A DNA stretch of 64,000 bases from Sphagnum magellanicum (GCA_021904315.1 CM038918.1:15949349-16013348); one strand, 5' to 3'. Positions 1 through 12,466 are shown, numbered from the stretch's first letter. Notes: generated by a model not told the origin, from the sequence alone. Program-made: numbers and translations.

Positions 1-100
1 AGATAACACCACATGATTGCAATTTAGTTGTGCATACTAAACAAGATTCAGATTTCAAGAATACTCATATAGCCTACACCGGAATGTGAAATAATATTTG

Positions 101-114
101 CTCTCTCTCTCTCT
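101..114. repeat. (CT)7 microsatellite
   Basis: Seven perfect CT units, seen directly. No gene is attached to it. Confidence 0.9.
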
Positions 115-3100
115 AAACACTCTCAAATCATTTTTATCGATTACTCCCTGTTTGTGATTGGCTAGATAGATTGATTGGTCCAGGTGGGTTGCTATTAGTA
201 GTCTCCCATTTATATGCAGTTCCAGTTTCAGTTTTATGGGTGGGTTTGGATAAAAGTAACTCAAACTTGGATGTGAGAAATATGTTTTCAGGGTCGCATT
301 CTGAGCACTCCCAGAGAATGCTCTGAGTAGCGTCTCCACCCACACCACGAAACTGGTTTGCACACTAAAATTTGGATAAAGTATAGAAATCTAATTGTGT
401 GAAACTATGTAAAGAATGCTCGAGCTAAAGTGCCTTCCAAAAAGGTCTGTAAAGGGAAATGACTCATTTTGTCTGTAATGATTGGTCCATGTGGTGACAT
501 TTAAATAGTTTATACCATTCCCGTGTTCATGTTTATTTGGGGGGGTTGTTTGTCGACCTGGTAAACACTAGTAGAGGCCCAAATAGGGGGTGTACAGTAT
601 GGGTGATGGGGGTCATGTTCTATACCTTACCTAGGGTTAGTTTCATCATTAAATTATCCTGCAAAAATTGAAATTGTGGGAGTATGAAGCTGAGGTACTG
701 AAAACTGCCATAAGAAATTATTTGAGGGATGTGATATAATGTGCTTTTCTTCTGCTTGAGCTCACGTGCAGGTAAAAGTGCTAAACTTTAAACAGAATTC
801 TATCCATTTTGCCAGAAAAAGTTTGAAGCAAAGTTGCTTGCAAGGGAGCTGGAATCTCACGAGAAACAGATGAGTAGCCTACTCAGTAGGAAATGTTTTG
901 CTCATTGCTGCCTAAGAAAAGTCTTACAATCCTTGAAAGGCGAGTGACAGATGGTGAGTTTCATCTGGAGCTCTGCAACATTTCTTAACAGGTCCAAGTT
1001 GTGCTGATGTATGGAAAAGGACCTGATGCACACTATTTTCAGGACCTCTGAGATTGGGTTGGTGAGTTGAGATGTGAACAAAAGATCCAATTGAGACTTA
1101 GTTGCAAAACAATTTTTTTCTGATTTAGGGTTCATGCAATAATCTTTTACAGCAAAGAGTGATAAGCAATGGGGTGATGAGCCTGCAAACTTCCAGCAGA
1201 AAATCAAATGCAATGCCAGAGATTCAAGAGATTCAAACCAAAAAAATTCAATGTTGTCCCTTGGTTGGGCTTGAAACATGTTGCAAATTGTAACTCGGAG
1301 AATGTCAAGCAAACCCACCCACAGACTTCAATCTCCTGACCTGGTGGCTTTCAGTATACAGCTGCTGGTTTTTCTTCTCTAATGCAATCATTGTCTTCAC
1401 GAATAGAGAATGCCAAAGCAAAAATTATATTTAGGAGCAAACCTCTGATCCAATTCATTAAAGCTTCATTTTGGTACAGATGAGAGGAAACATCTTAGCA
1501 AAACTGGGTTTGAACAGCCCAAAAAATCCTACAACCAATAATCCATGACTACCAAATCCTAATCGTATTCCTAACAAGAGCTTGCTACAGTTTCCATGTC
1601 CACTCAACGAGCTCTTATGAGCACATGAATGCTTGCAAAGGACTAGACACCAAGAAACCTAAAACGGTAATCTGATGTGTCAGGCCTTTAGACTAGGAAT
1701 CAAGGCAATCTCGGGGTCAAGAATGGGAAATTTGACCACTTTTGGCTCATTGTTTGGCCTCAAGATCTCGATGAAATAATGATTTCCTGAAGGTCAATTG
1801 GTTCATGTGTAAAGTCATTGAATCAGAGAGGTAGCAACCAAGGCTGCAACCATGCAGATGCTTTCAAATTTTCTCTCTTGTTATCATTCTTCTCCTCACC
1901 TTCCTTCCTTTTTAAAGCCAAACCCTAAAAGTTAGACCACCATCGATGAGGGAACATAGACACAACATTTTTGTAGTTCATATTTTTTCATGGCAATTCG
2001 ACATTTTATTACCATAGTTGTAGCAATGCAACAAGTTGCAAGTCAACAATATTATAGTGGAATAATGATGATAGTTACTCTCATTATGGAAGCAAACCAA
2101 GCATCGAGAAAGAGATGTGTATGGGTGTATGGTCAAGCAAGTGGCTTCATGAAAAGGCAACATTTGGGCAACTATTTGATGAAGATGTTTAAATAAACAA
2201 TGAGGTTAATTTCAACAACTTTTCATTACCACATATTTCAATTGGAACATAGGGAACCATTGCAATCTCTTGATTAGTTAGTGGGGTAGCCAAAACATAA
2301 CTTGAACATCCACTTTTGAAACATAGATGTCAATGATGGACTAGTTCTACAAATCCCTTATGTTATTCGTCACATTCACCATCAACCCATCTCTAGACAT
2401 TTTATTTACCAAACCTTAAATCTCCAATCCAACAAAAGTCAAAGATAAGAGCCAAACACCTTGAGCATTCATTTCACAAGTGTTTCCAGAAAAACCAACC
2501 AAAAATAATAATACACCACTACACCTCTTCTGGTAGACTAGAGCATTTAACATGTTTGATCAATGTGTCCCCCCTTTTCAACAAACATTCTTTCACTCCT
2601 TAAATTTAATATTCCACAAACTTTCCGTGCCACAATAGAATCCTCCACAGGATTATTAGGCTAGTTTTTACTAAATTGGGCAATGTTTCAAAAATCCAAA
2701 ATTGGTAATAATGAAAGGTTTTTTTCATACTATAATTTTTTTGATTTTTTTTCTTTTGGATGTGAATGGTGCTATTACATAACAATCCTCCTCTTGGGTG
2801 TCTTCAAAATTGGATACTTATGGGCAATAATTGATTTTTTATTTGATTTACTAAATTTGATGTGCAAGCCATTTTCTTGCTACCAATATAAATGTTTTCA
2901 ATAACCACCCAATTCATTTCATAATATCATACATTCACGGTCTTCCCTCCTTCCCCATTAAAAAAGGTTGTCATTAAATGGAGCAAAAGAAGTTTTAAAG
3001 TCATGGGTGTCTATTGTGACCAAACAATTTGATAGTTTTTCAATGGTGATCAACAATTTGAAAAATTTGGGCATCAAATCAAACTCTATATTGATATTTC

Positions 3101-3199
3101 TTCTTTCTAAATTTATTGCAAAGTTCTAGGCTATATGAATTCTTTATAACAATCAAAGCGATATCCAATGGGTTGTTATGAAAAATTAGTATGATGGTT

Positions 3200-3366
3200 A
3201 ACCAATGAATTAAGTTCCTCAATAACAATTGCAAAAACAAAACAAATGTTTGGTCCAAGGTTCATTTAAGTTATTAGTGCAAGTATATATAACCAATGAG
3301 TTGAATTTTTTAATAACAATTGCAAAATCAAAACATGTAAACATAGTTTAAGGCCCATTTAGGTTG
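3200..3366. repeat. Diverged tandem duplication, about 91-bp period
   Basis: The segment beginning AACCAATGAAT at 3200 recurs at 3291 as AACCAATGAGT. Both copies continue with AATAACAATTGCAAAA and end near a TTCATTTAAGTT / CCCATTTAGGTT pair. The copies differ at many sites, so the duplication is old. Confidence 0.7.
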
Positions 3367-5281
3367 CAGATTTGTTGTAATTTCAAAATTCGTCAATGAT
3401 TTTTCTTTACCATAAACAAACATGTTTGTTTATTGTAATACATGTTGACTTCAAAATAAAAACACATGACAATGGACCAAAAATGGTAATTGAAAATCCA
3501 TTCCAAAAATCCATAATAAGTGTATTTTGAACCTAATGAAGCCTAGTGAAATTACTTTTCAAATTAAAACATTCAAATTTGATGTTGAAATTAACATTTT
3601 TTGTGTATGTTTTTTCTTACACCAACCTATTATAAACCTTTCTAAACATTTTTAATGAAAATAAGTTTTGGAAAAGATTGTTTGTGTAGGTAAATTGACT
3701 TTGCAAAACATGGATATTCTAAATTCATTAAATGAATATAAAAAGATAAGATTCTTTTCTTGCTAGATTTTCTTACGTCAATTGTCATAGATTTTTGAAG
3801 TAGCACACCCCAAAATATTGAATAATTTCCATACAATGACTATAAGTAATAAATCCATTGAGGGGGTGAGGACCATGAACATATGTGAATTGTAAAGTAC
3901 ATCATTGATTGAATATTGATAGTTTTGGAGTAATTTTTTCAAAGTTGAAAAATTAATTCACATTTTCAATAGATTGAGTCCCTTGATTTTTTTTCATGTT
4001 TCATTTGGGGATCTCTGCAATGATACTTGTCAAACCCAAGAAATGGCCATTATAAGGACGTCCAAAAAAATCCATCACATAATGTGCTTTTACGTTTCAA
4101 AATTTCCAAACTATAATAAAATTATTATCACATTAAAAAGAAAACTACAACCAAGAACAATTGTAACAAATTTTCTATGCAAGCTCTAAATTTCAAACTA
4201 CAACCTTTAAAATAGGTTTTTTTAAATCAAATCACAATAGTGGAAGGGGATGCAATAAAATTTCATACCTAGATTTAATTAGAAATGTGGCTAGAAATAT
4301 GTGTTATGAAAGAAAAAAGATCCAACATTAAAACAATACAAACAACCTAAAAGCAACTACAAAAGGAATGTAATCAATGCATCGGTAATAAAAAATTCAA
4401 AGGAGATAAACCTTAAATCTTGAAAACATTTTTTCTCCATCCTACCCAACTTGTTACTAAAACAAATGCTAGAATAAAAAAATTGTGTTTAAATACCATC
4501 AAGCCTTCAACATGCCATAATTTTTTAAGATTGCAATAATTAAGAAAAAAAATCACAATTGATAGACCAAAGAAAGAAAGAAAATTGCACATGTATATCT
4601 TCCAATCGTTATGCATTGAATATATTGTGGTTAGCCTTGAAAGCTAATGCAAACCAATTGCTAAGCGATCATATATTGCAACTCTTCATTTACAAGGAAC
4701 TCAAATGTTTGTGAATCTTTTTGAAGATCTTCCATTGATGGAAATCAAAGCCACATGACAATCACAAGGGCGATTGTAAACTAAAATGAACCAAAATGGC
4801 ACAATAAAATTCCTTAAAAGTATTTTTTGCAATGTATTTTACAATGCTAGAAACATAGAATTGTCAAATGTTCATTTTCAAAGAAAAAAATCATTTTTCC
4901 CCAAAAGATCACTAAAGGCCACCATTTAATGCATCCCAATGTACAATGTTGATAAAAATAATTATAGGAATTCCATAAAGTTCATGTTGTAAAGGACCTT
5001 GTTGTTTTGTTGCTTTTAAAAGTCCCCCAAACTTCCATGCCATTTTAAAATGACCTTTGGAAACTCCAATTTTGAATTGCTAGTGGCATTCATTAATTTT
5101 GGAGATTGGTTAATGGACTCATTGTAACCTAAAAACAGTGTCATTTGTTTTTGGATGAAGGCTACTAAGATTGTAGCTGAACTGATGGCAGCATAGTGTT
5201 TCAATGACACTAAAAAAAGAAAAGAAAAGAAAATAATCTACTATGTTTTTGTTTTTTTGTGTGTTTTTGGTGGCTTGGCAG

Positions 5282-5513
5282 GTTATGACGAAAGAAGTAG
5301 GTGAGATAGTTTCTGAGATGGAAAAAATAATGAGCAGCCCAATGAGAACTCTTCAAGAGCTCTATGGATTAGATTTCTGTAATGTGATTGGCAAGGGGGA
5401 TTTGGGGAAGTAAGGAAATAAGGTGATGAAGAAGATATTTGAAGTAGGCTGAGGAAGGACTTGGGGGGATCAATTTGCGAAGGTTCTGGGGGGTAATGAA
5501 AGAGAAGCTAAGT
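5282..5513 (+). other. Exon-like reading frame cut by the 5514-8284 transposon
   Basis: After a plausible acceptor (TTGGCAG before 5282) one frame reads VMTKEVGEIVSEMEKIM, then MRTLQELYGLDF, and stays coherent to the transposon with only two stops (a TAA near 5413 and a TGA near 5450). Beyond the element the same frame resumes as AKLLDF and stops. The composition is protein-like, rich in E and K with an amphipathic helix, but I do not recognise the family. It may be a decayed gene or transposon fragment that the later element split. No donor site or partner exon was found. Confidence 0.25.
5506..5513. repeat. Target site duplication AGCTAAGT, left copy
   Basis: The 8-bp AGCTAAGT directly before the left terminal inverted repeat is matched exactly at 8285-8292 directly after the right terminus. 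Eight base pairs is the usual target duplication of hAT elements. Confidence 0.8.
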
Positions 5514-5558
5514 TAGGCCTCATAAAACCTAGCAAATGCCAACTTTGCCATAATTAAA
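5514..5558 (+). repeat. Left terminal inverted repeat
   Basis: Begins TAGGCCTCATAAAACCT and continues through AAATGCCAACTTTGC and CATAATTAA. Each block has an inverted counterpart at 8210-8284. The left copy lacks about a dozen bases that the right copy has after CATAAAACCT, and about twenty that it has after AACTTTGC. Confidence 0.8.
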
Positions 5559-5798
5559 TTAATCCTGGCACATTTGTCGCTTTAATATTGGCACATCTGG
5601 CATATGTTTTATTTTCCGTAACAAGCTTCCCCCTACTAGAAAATAAAATCAAAATGAACACCGTTACTACCATTCTTGTGGCCATTGCGAACGAAACAGA
5701 ACTAGGCAAAGAATATGTTGAATGGAATGGACATGGAGACAAACTCACACTGTTATTCAAGCAAAAGATTAGCGCTTGATCATTTTGATTTGCTCGAA

Positions 5799-7818
5799 CT
5801 ACTTCGCGTGCATAATGCTTGCAAAGGATAAACTCATCAGGCTGCTACGGGAGTCGTTTTTCTCCCATTTAACGATGGAAAAGTCATTTTCGACGGATGT
5901 CGTATTCAGGAACGCTGTCGCCAATCCACCGCATAAATGACGCAGCTGCATGAAGTGTCGTGCCCCTTCAAGCAGTTCCACGCCTCGTTAAAGAACGTCT
6001 TCTCGTCGTGCTTGTCGAGGGCAACCTTCACATCCGACTTGCGCACGTAGACATCGAGCAATTCAGGGTGTTCGCTCTCTGCCTTATCAATCAGGTCCGC
6101 ACTCCAATGTTTGGCTAAATGTCGGCGATATTGATCCACTATTTCGTTGATGAACACACCAGGACGCATCTTGACAAGATCCACTGGCATCACAAGGGGC
6201 GCTTCCAATTCCCTGGCATTGTTGTTGGAATCACGCTCCGCCTGGATCTGCAATCCGTCTGCCACAATGGAAAGTGAGAAGATGCTAATCTCCTGCAATG
6301 TTTTCTGTTTTTCAATGTTGGAAAGCTCGTTGTACAGATTGCATGCCCACGAGCCTTGATCGCGGATGTGCATGACGATGGCATTTTTGGTGACAATCCA
6401 GCCATCTCGCTGAATGATCGTGGAGGGATCGATCTCGTTGATCAATGTAACATCCACAGTAGAGCGAATGTCCAAACCGGTTGCAATGTCCGCCATCAGG
6501 TTCGACACCTCTTGGCGATGTTGAGAGATTACCAAGTTCGGGACTGGAGCGTGGCAAATGTGACGGCGATCCATTCAAACAAAGGTGCTAGCGCTCCCGT
6601 GATAACCCACCATTGCATGGATGGCGCTTGAACCAGTCGCTTGTCGGCCACATGAATCATCAATTGACGATGGTGTTCTAGAAGTCAGCATAGAATACTG
6701 CCACATGCGACCCACTGCGTCGTGTCCTTCAGGCACTTGGAACCCATTTCGGTGATGAGGATTTGCTGAACACAAAGATGCATAGAGAACGCGTGGGCAA
6801 CCTTGTAGAACGCCTCGTCCAACACCCCATGTGTGGCATTCTTAACAACGATATCGAGCTAATGAGGGATGCACCAAATGCAAAGCACATGATTCGAGCA
6901 CTCATTCTCCAGCAATGTGACAACACCAGCATGTCAACTAGTCATGGTGTTCTCTCCATCCAAGCTGATCGAAATGACTTTTTCGCGCCAAGATGGAGAC
7001 ACGGTGTTGAGCAAAATTTTGATGAGCTTCATGTAGTTCTGAGCGGTATGTCATTCGAAGAATGGAACGAGGACGAGGTGAAGGTTGTAGACCATGCCTT
7101 TCATGCACACGCGAATCCGCTGATCGAGGAGAGGAACACCCAAACGAGTGTTTGCATCAGCAGCTAGTGAAAACGTCCAAATCGCTGGATCCGTGAAAAC
7201 ATCAAAGATGATCTATAGGGAGACGGCAAGGAGAATGCGAACGAACTGACCGACCATGTGGTCGTTGAGGTCGTTGAGTTTGGCATTCTTGGTCGCCGAA
7301 CGATGTTGCTCAATCATCTTAGATGTTTGCCGAAATGATAACCCAACAGAAACGTGCCGAATTGCGAGGTCAAATCGCAGAGAGTTCTTGATCGTCACCA
7401 AGTATGATCCGTCCTCCTGCGGTTTGAACAACTTCATGGCGTTGGCCTTCATGATCGGTTCGGATGCATCGTCTTCTTCGTTTTCCTCTAGATGGAAAAA
7501 TTAATTTCCCACCACATCATCGACGATCGTAGGCCTCGAAATGACAAATTGCAGGCTATCCTTGTCCTTGTCCAAGAAACTATGAATGCCAAAGACCTCC
7601 TTTTTCTTGAAGAATGCATCCTTCTCTTGATGCAAAAACAATTGATAATTGGTCCAGTTTTCGTGATGTTGAAATTCGTGATGATTTTTGTAGGCCTCGG
7701 GTCAAAACAGGAACTGGAACAACTGTGTGTTCTTGGTGCGTTGGCGTTTTACACCGGGACCTTCATGCTTCTCACGCTCGATGTGGACACAGAAAAGGCA
7801 TTGCAGAGTCGTAATCAT
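5799..7818 (-). pseudogene. Zinc-finger/hAT-like transposase, decayed
   Basis: The minus strand reads from an ATG at 7818 in one frame down to about 7060, interrupted by four stops, and then continues through frameshifts to about 5799. In order: an N-terminal cysteine/histidine finger (LQCLFCVHIERE); a basic stretch (VKRQRTKNTQ); DLAIRHVSVGLSFRQTSKM; a catalytic-core-like part (WTFSLAADANTRLGVPLLDQ, then SLDG); and a C-terminal block with GGLATAFLNTTSVENDFSIV, typical of the hAT dimerisation region. The longest intact piece covers 6574-5906 (222 residues). From memory the closest family is a set of uncharacterised oomycete and plant transposase-like proteins; no search was possible. Three of the four in-frame stops fit single C-to-T or G-to-A changes. 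It cannot make a working protein. Confidence 0.75.
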
Positions 7819-8209
7819 GCCGCCTATCGATTGTTGCACCGGTTGAAGACTATATTCCACAGCGTGTTTGTCCTGAAACGGTGTCTATCGACTCATGATG
7901 ACATGCAAGGTGCGAACAAGGTGTGAACAAGATGTGCAGTATCAAGAAGAGTAGGATCAACAAGCCGATCGGCGAATGCGCGCGCACACACACACAACGA
8001 GATTGATAAAACTATAGTGAATGCGCATTTGACGACCCTCTTGAATATGATGATTTCAATTTAGTGACTTTGCGGTGGGAAACCACAAAAATGACTGCAC
8101 CCAAATCACTATTTCAGCCCTTAGAAGCTCAGACCGACTACCAAAAAATAGTGATAGTGACCGTTTTAGTGACTTGCAATGGGGATGCTCTTAATAACTA
8201 TATTACTTA

Positions 8210-8284
8210 ATTATGGCATTTTGGCGAAATTAATTCTAGCAAAGTTGGCATTTAAAAATAGAATGTCAGGTTTTATGAGGCCTG
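8210..8284 (-). repeat. Right terminal inverted repeat
   Basis: The reverse complement begins CAGGCCTCATAAAACCT and contains AAATGCCAACTTTGC and CATAATTAA, mirroring 5514-5558. Confidence 0.8.
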
Positions 8285-8292
8285 AGCTAAGT
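8285..8292. repeat. Target site duplication AGCTAAGT, right copy
   Basis: Exact repeat of 5506-5513. Confidence 0.8.
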
Positions 8293-11200
8293 TGTTAGAC
8301 TTTTAAGGAAGACAAAAAAAGTGTGGTTTGATTTTGATTTTGCAGTGTTGTAAATAGGTAGAAACAAAACTTGATCAAGAGGATTGAATGAGAAAAATCT
8401 TGACAAGAAGACTTCCATTGTGTTAAGAATGTAAAAAAAAGGTCTAGAGTTGTTGCATGTGTTTTTGTAAGGACCGACACAAAGGAGAGGATGAACGTCT
8501 CTAAGATTTTTGGAGTGGTTGTGTGGTAGTTCATGCATGATGTTTTTGGGGATTTTGAATTAGGTATGGAATGTGTTTTGTTTTAAGAAGAGTACCAGTT
8601 ATCTTGTGGGAGCTCCAAAGGTTTTTGGGACTAAAGGTATGTTGGGAAGTAGTGATGTTTGGACTGGTTGACTATGTCCCTGAATTTTTATCTAATCTCT
8701 AAGATTGAACCATGTTGAAAATAGTAGAGTTAATATTCTATGAGGATTCTATTGTTGGGTATGAGTTGTTAGCCACATAAAACAACATGTTGATTCCTAG
8801 AGAGGAAATCAAGATTAGTGCCTGATCCTTTGTGGTCCATGGAATTAAGGCCATAAAATTTAGATGTCTATAAGGATCTTGACGAAAAAGAATATTTGAA
8901 TCAGAATTGTCATACTTTAGTAAAAGTTTCAGAATCATACTTTAGTCTATGGATGTCCAGCAATGGGGATGTGCACATTGCAAAAAATATTCCCCTTGTT
9001 TTTGGGTGACATCATCATTACAAACTAAAATTATGGGTAGTCCATTTTGTAAATTGTTTATAATGTGTTGTTGGGAAATAGGTATGCAAATTCAAAAGCC
9101 CTCCATTTGGGGTAAATCATTAATTTTGAAACAATACCATGATTTTACTTAACTAAATTACATAATAATTATACACATGAATTTTTTTTCATGAAATTCC
9201 AAATCTATTTCCTTAATAACACATTATAATCCATAAGGGTGTTAAAAAAGAAAATGTGTTTTTTTATGGCATTTTAGCTTGCAAATATTGATAAATTTAA
9301 ATCCTAGATTTAATTGTTTTGAAAGAGGATCACATAAATTGAAATTCACAATGACATTCTAAGAAACATTATTCTTATGTCACCAAAAAAAAGGGGAGGG
9401 GTGATTTGATTCAAACACTCCTTGATAGAATTAAAGTTTGCCAACATAATGGTTACACAACAAATCAATTAATAAAGTAACATGCATACATGTCCAAGTT
9501 GCTAAACTCTTAATTCTGCTACTTCAAAATATAACACAAAGATAAAGGACTCCAAGGGATCAGATCATTCTTGATATCTTTTAAAAGCCAATTAGGCATG
9601 AGTGTGATAGCTCATTTGTAGCAACAACAATATGACTAATTGATTCCCCATTTCCATCAAATCCTTTTATTTGGAAGTTGAATAAAGAAAAATGTGAAAT
9701 TAGACATTGCAACATTTGTTCTCCATAACCCACAAATGCCTTTAGTTTCCCATTTTCACCAAAACTTCAATGACATCATTAATAATTTCATCCAAAATAG
9801 ACTGTTTGACATTTACCCATGAAATCCACAAGACCTTGCAACAAAATGAAGATTGCCATTATGTTCACTTATGAGATGTTTAGATTCTATTGTCATTTCC
9901 CTTAGACAGATCCTAGATTTTTAACACTAAACTTTTTGCACCCCACTTAAAGTTCATAACATAATGGAAAAATGTGCTCCAAGGAAGGTATTGAAATTCA
10001 ATAGAAGGGCATTCTTCCCCAACTATTCAACAACACAACACTAAAACACATCAAGACCAAAACAATGCAATTTCACCAATTTGGAAGTAGAACTTAGCTT
10101 TTTTTGACCATCCCTTCTCCCTTCTCCCCCTTTGCAACTTTCCTTTTATAGCTTCTCTTTGACACCATGCTTCCACCTTCTAAAAACGACAACACCAACC
10201 ATCACCAAAAGATGTTATTCACATTCCCCATAAATACCATCAACATTGTGATAAGGAACCCGTTCAATGATCGAAATCAACGCATTCCTACCATTCCATT
10301 GAAAAACAACCATCAAACACACTAAACTATAAATAAACAAACAACAACCAAATGTAGAAAGAATTGATCATGAAAATTTGCTCTGTATTTTGTCAGCATT
10401 TGCCACCCATCCAGACGTAGGGTTTGAATTTCCCATTCATGTTCATCCACAAATTTTTTTTGACATTGTTTCAAATTACACTAGTTCCATGCATATTCAT
10501 GTTTTGTTACCATTTCAAACTATTGTGATTATGTTGTAAACCAAAGCCACACAAATAAAGAAAACTTGATGAGATACTCACAAAAAGATGTTCATGAAAT
10601 ATTTCAAGCAACAAACAAAAGATGTAGCAATTGTTATGGTCATAAAAGTTCCAACACATCCCAACACCCAAATTAGACATTAGGTGAACCAAATTGTCAC
10701 ACTTGAAAAAATTGCCTCAAGAGTTACTTGCTTCCACAACTAAGAAAGTTGATGTAAAAGTCATTCCTAGAAGAAAGCTTGTGAGTTTTCCAACAAACAG
10801 AGGTATTGGCTCGAGGAAGAAAACAACAAAAAATTGGAAACCTTGGGAAAAAAAACCCATAATTAATGAAGACAACTAAGAGAAAAATTGGAATGTGCAT
10901 GACAAAGAAATAAGACAATTGCATTCCCAAGAAAGAAACCCAAGAAATGAGGCTTATTGTTAAAGAAGAAGCTTCATGAGCTTAAGAAACCAAATTGATA
11001 TTTAGAAAACACCACAATCACAATAGACAATTGCAACAACCACCATTGCTACAACACAAAGTTCAAATAACTTCACTTCATATCTAAAGAACCTCAACAT
11101 GCTTTTGAACTATAAAAACAACTTCCTTCTACCTTAAGAAAAAAGTAAGAATTAAATCTCACAACAACCTTGCGACAACTCAAGCAAATCTTTAAAGGCA

Positions 11201-11343
11201 TAGCTTTTCATTGCCAAGTGTCTTTCAAGCAAAAGAATTGAAAAAAATAGCTGCTTGTGAAAGCAACCCTAGTAAGAAGTTAAGAAGTAGCACATAAAAT
11301 GTAGTCCTTTCATTAGAGTTATCCGCAAAGTGATGCGATTAGG
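8293..11343. other. Intergenic AT-rich DNA
   Basis: Frames are short on both strands and no family is recognised. No terminal repeats, target duplications or clear tandem arrays stand out. I see nothing here beyond AT-rich sequence. Confidence 0.5.
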
Positions 11344-11710
11344 GGGCAAGAATGGCCAGTTTTGGCATAATAGCGCATCAAACGTGTAACTGGGAATGAA
11401 AATTTTACAAAACGAAATAACTGGGACCCAAACTAGTTTTTCCTCCAATTTTGGTCTTAAACTGAGTTTCATCCTGTCTTTCCTTTTTGCTTAGCGCCTC
11501 CACTGCTACTACATATATTCTCACTGCTCCTACGCACACAACTACTATAATTACTCTTGAACCTCGTGCATTAAATGCTGAGTTTCAGCATTTCATACTG
11601 AGATTTAGTAATACTGAGATTTCTTACCTTGCCGATACCACTGAGAGAGGGGATAGGGGGTGAAAGAGAGGGTAAAGACAGGGTGACTTTTCGGATAACT
11701 CTATTATATA
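11344..11710 (+). repeat. Dispersed repeat, copy 1 (pair with 14226-14600)
   Basis: About 370 bp align in direct orientation with 14226-14600. Well-conserved blocks include AACTGGGACCCAAACTAG, AAACTGAGTTTCATCCTG, TATATTCTCACTGCT, TTTCAGCATTTCATACTGAG and GATACCACTGA. The match starts at GGCAAGAATGGCC and ends at GGATAACTCTA. No protein homology, LTR termini or tRNA-like head was seen, so the class is unknown. Confidence 0.8.
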
Positions 11711-12323
11711 ATATTGGCCCAATGTTCTGTCCTCAAATCGCATGCAGGAAACACATGATGATTCTCCACATTGTGCAAAGTCTGACTATAGAGTTGGGTG
11801 GTGTTCACTGGCTCTGAACTCTCTTTAATAATGAGTTCTGGGACCATCTCCACTAGTCATGCACAGACAGTTTGTTATAGAAAGAATTAGCAAAGCACTG
11901 GAGCCCCACACACTAGGTGTCAGGCAGTAGTAGTTATTAGTGAAAAAGGTATTAATAAAGTCATTCCCACACTCAATCCATGCCTAATTGTACCCTTATA
12001 ACTTAGTTGCCACAAGAATCTCCCCTATCAAGTCACTGGTAACCCTAAAACATACCTCCCTCTCTCTCTCACTCATGTACCTATTCCAAAACTTGGAAAC
12101 TAAAGAGAAAAATTCTCAGCTTTACCCCTATCTTTCATCTTTGTATGCATTTGGAAGCCATGTAATACATTATAACTTGCACATTGACACATCAAACCAT
12201 TGGTCAATTTTTTTGACCCAAGTCCGAAACCATTGGTCAAGAAAAGAAAATACAACCCAGACCCAAAACCCACGAGTTTTACTTTGAAAATATTAATTAG
12301 ACTTAAAGCCAGAAGGCCTTCCT

Positions 12324-12466
12324 CTTTATAAAAAAAAACCCTAAACCTGGACCCCATGGCTCCAACAAAAACCAAGAGACCCAACCAACAAACCAATCTT
12401 GATCAATGTTGGCTTATCATCGAGGGTATCAACACTCATATCAAAGACCTAACCAACCTCATATGA
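12324..12466 (+). other. Promoter-like stretch with a 36-codon frame
   Basis: A TATA-like TTTATAAAAA at 12325-12334 is followed by a telo-box (AAACCCTAAAC) and then ATG at 12356 in a good context (CCATGGC). The frame starts MAPTKTKRPNQQTN and ends at TGA 12464-12466. The arrangement resembles promoters of some plant housekeeping genes. However, the frame is short, no downstream exon was found and the protein is not recognised. It could be chance. Confidence 0.2.

Larger units (their letters stand above)
1..5281. other. Intergenic AT-rich DNA without a recognised gene
   Basis: No gene could be supported here. Frames are short on both strands and none of the translations resembles a known family. 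A short plus-strand stretch at about 819-896 reads as a charged helix (KKFEAKLLARELESHEKQ) after a possible TTTTGCCAG acceptor; it might be an orphan exon but runs into a stop soon after. The remainder is AT-rich and holds one CT microsatellite and one diverged tandem duplication, listed separately. Confidence 0.5.
5514..8284. mobile_element. hAT-like DNA transposon with TIRs and 8-bp target duplication
   Basis: A 2771-bp element. Its left end reads TAGGCCTCATAAAACCT and the reverse complement of its right end CAGGCCTCATAAAACCT. Further matching inner blocks (AAATGCCAACTTTGC, CATAATTAA) are spaced differently, so the inverted repeats run about 45 bp on the left and 75 bp on the right. AGCTAAGT flanks both ends. 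The interior is visibly richer in G+C than its surroundings and carries a minus-strand transposase pseudogene covering most of its length. Near the right end (about 8175-8194) is a second terminus-like motif, GCAATGGGGATGCTCTTAA, resembling ends of other plant DNA transposons, so the element may be nested or composite. Confidence 0.8.

Noticed and set aside
902-1318. Minus-strand 138-codon frame
   Set aside because: Cysteine/phenylalanine-rich translation with no recognised family and no splice context.
6763-7926. Plus-strand frames of 134 and 144 codons
   Set aside because: Shadows of the minus-strand transposase pseudogene, whose motifs are on the other strand.
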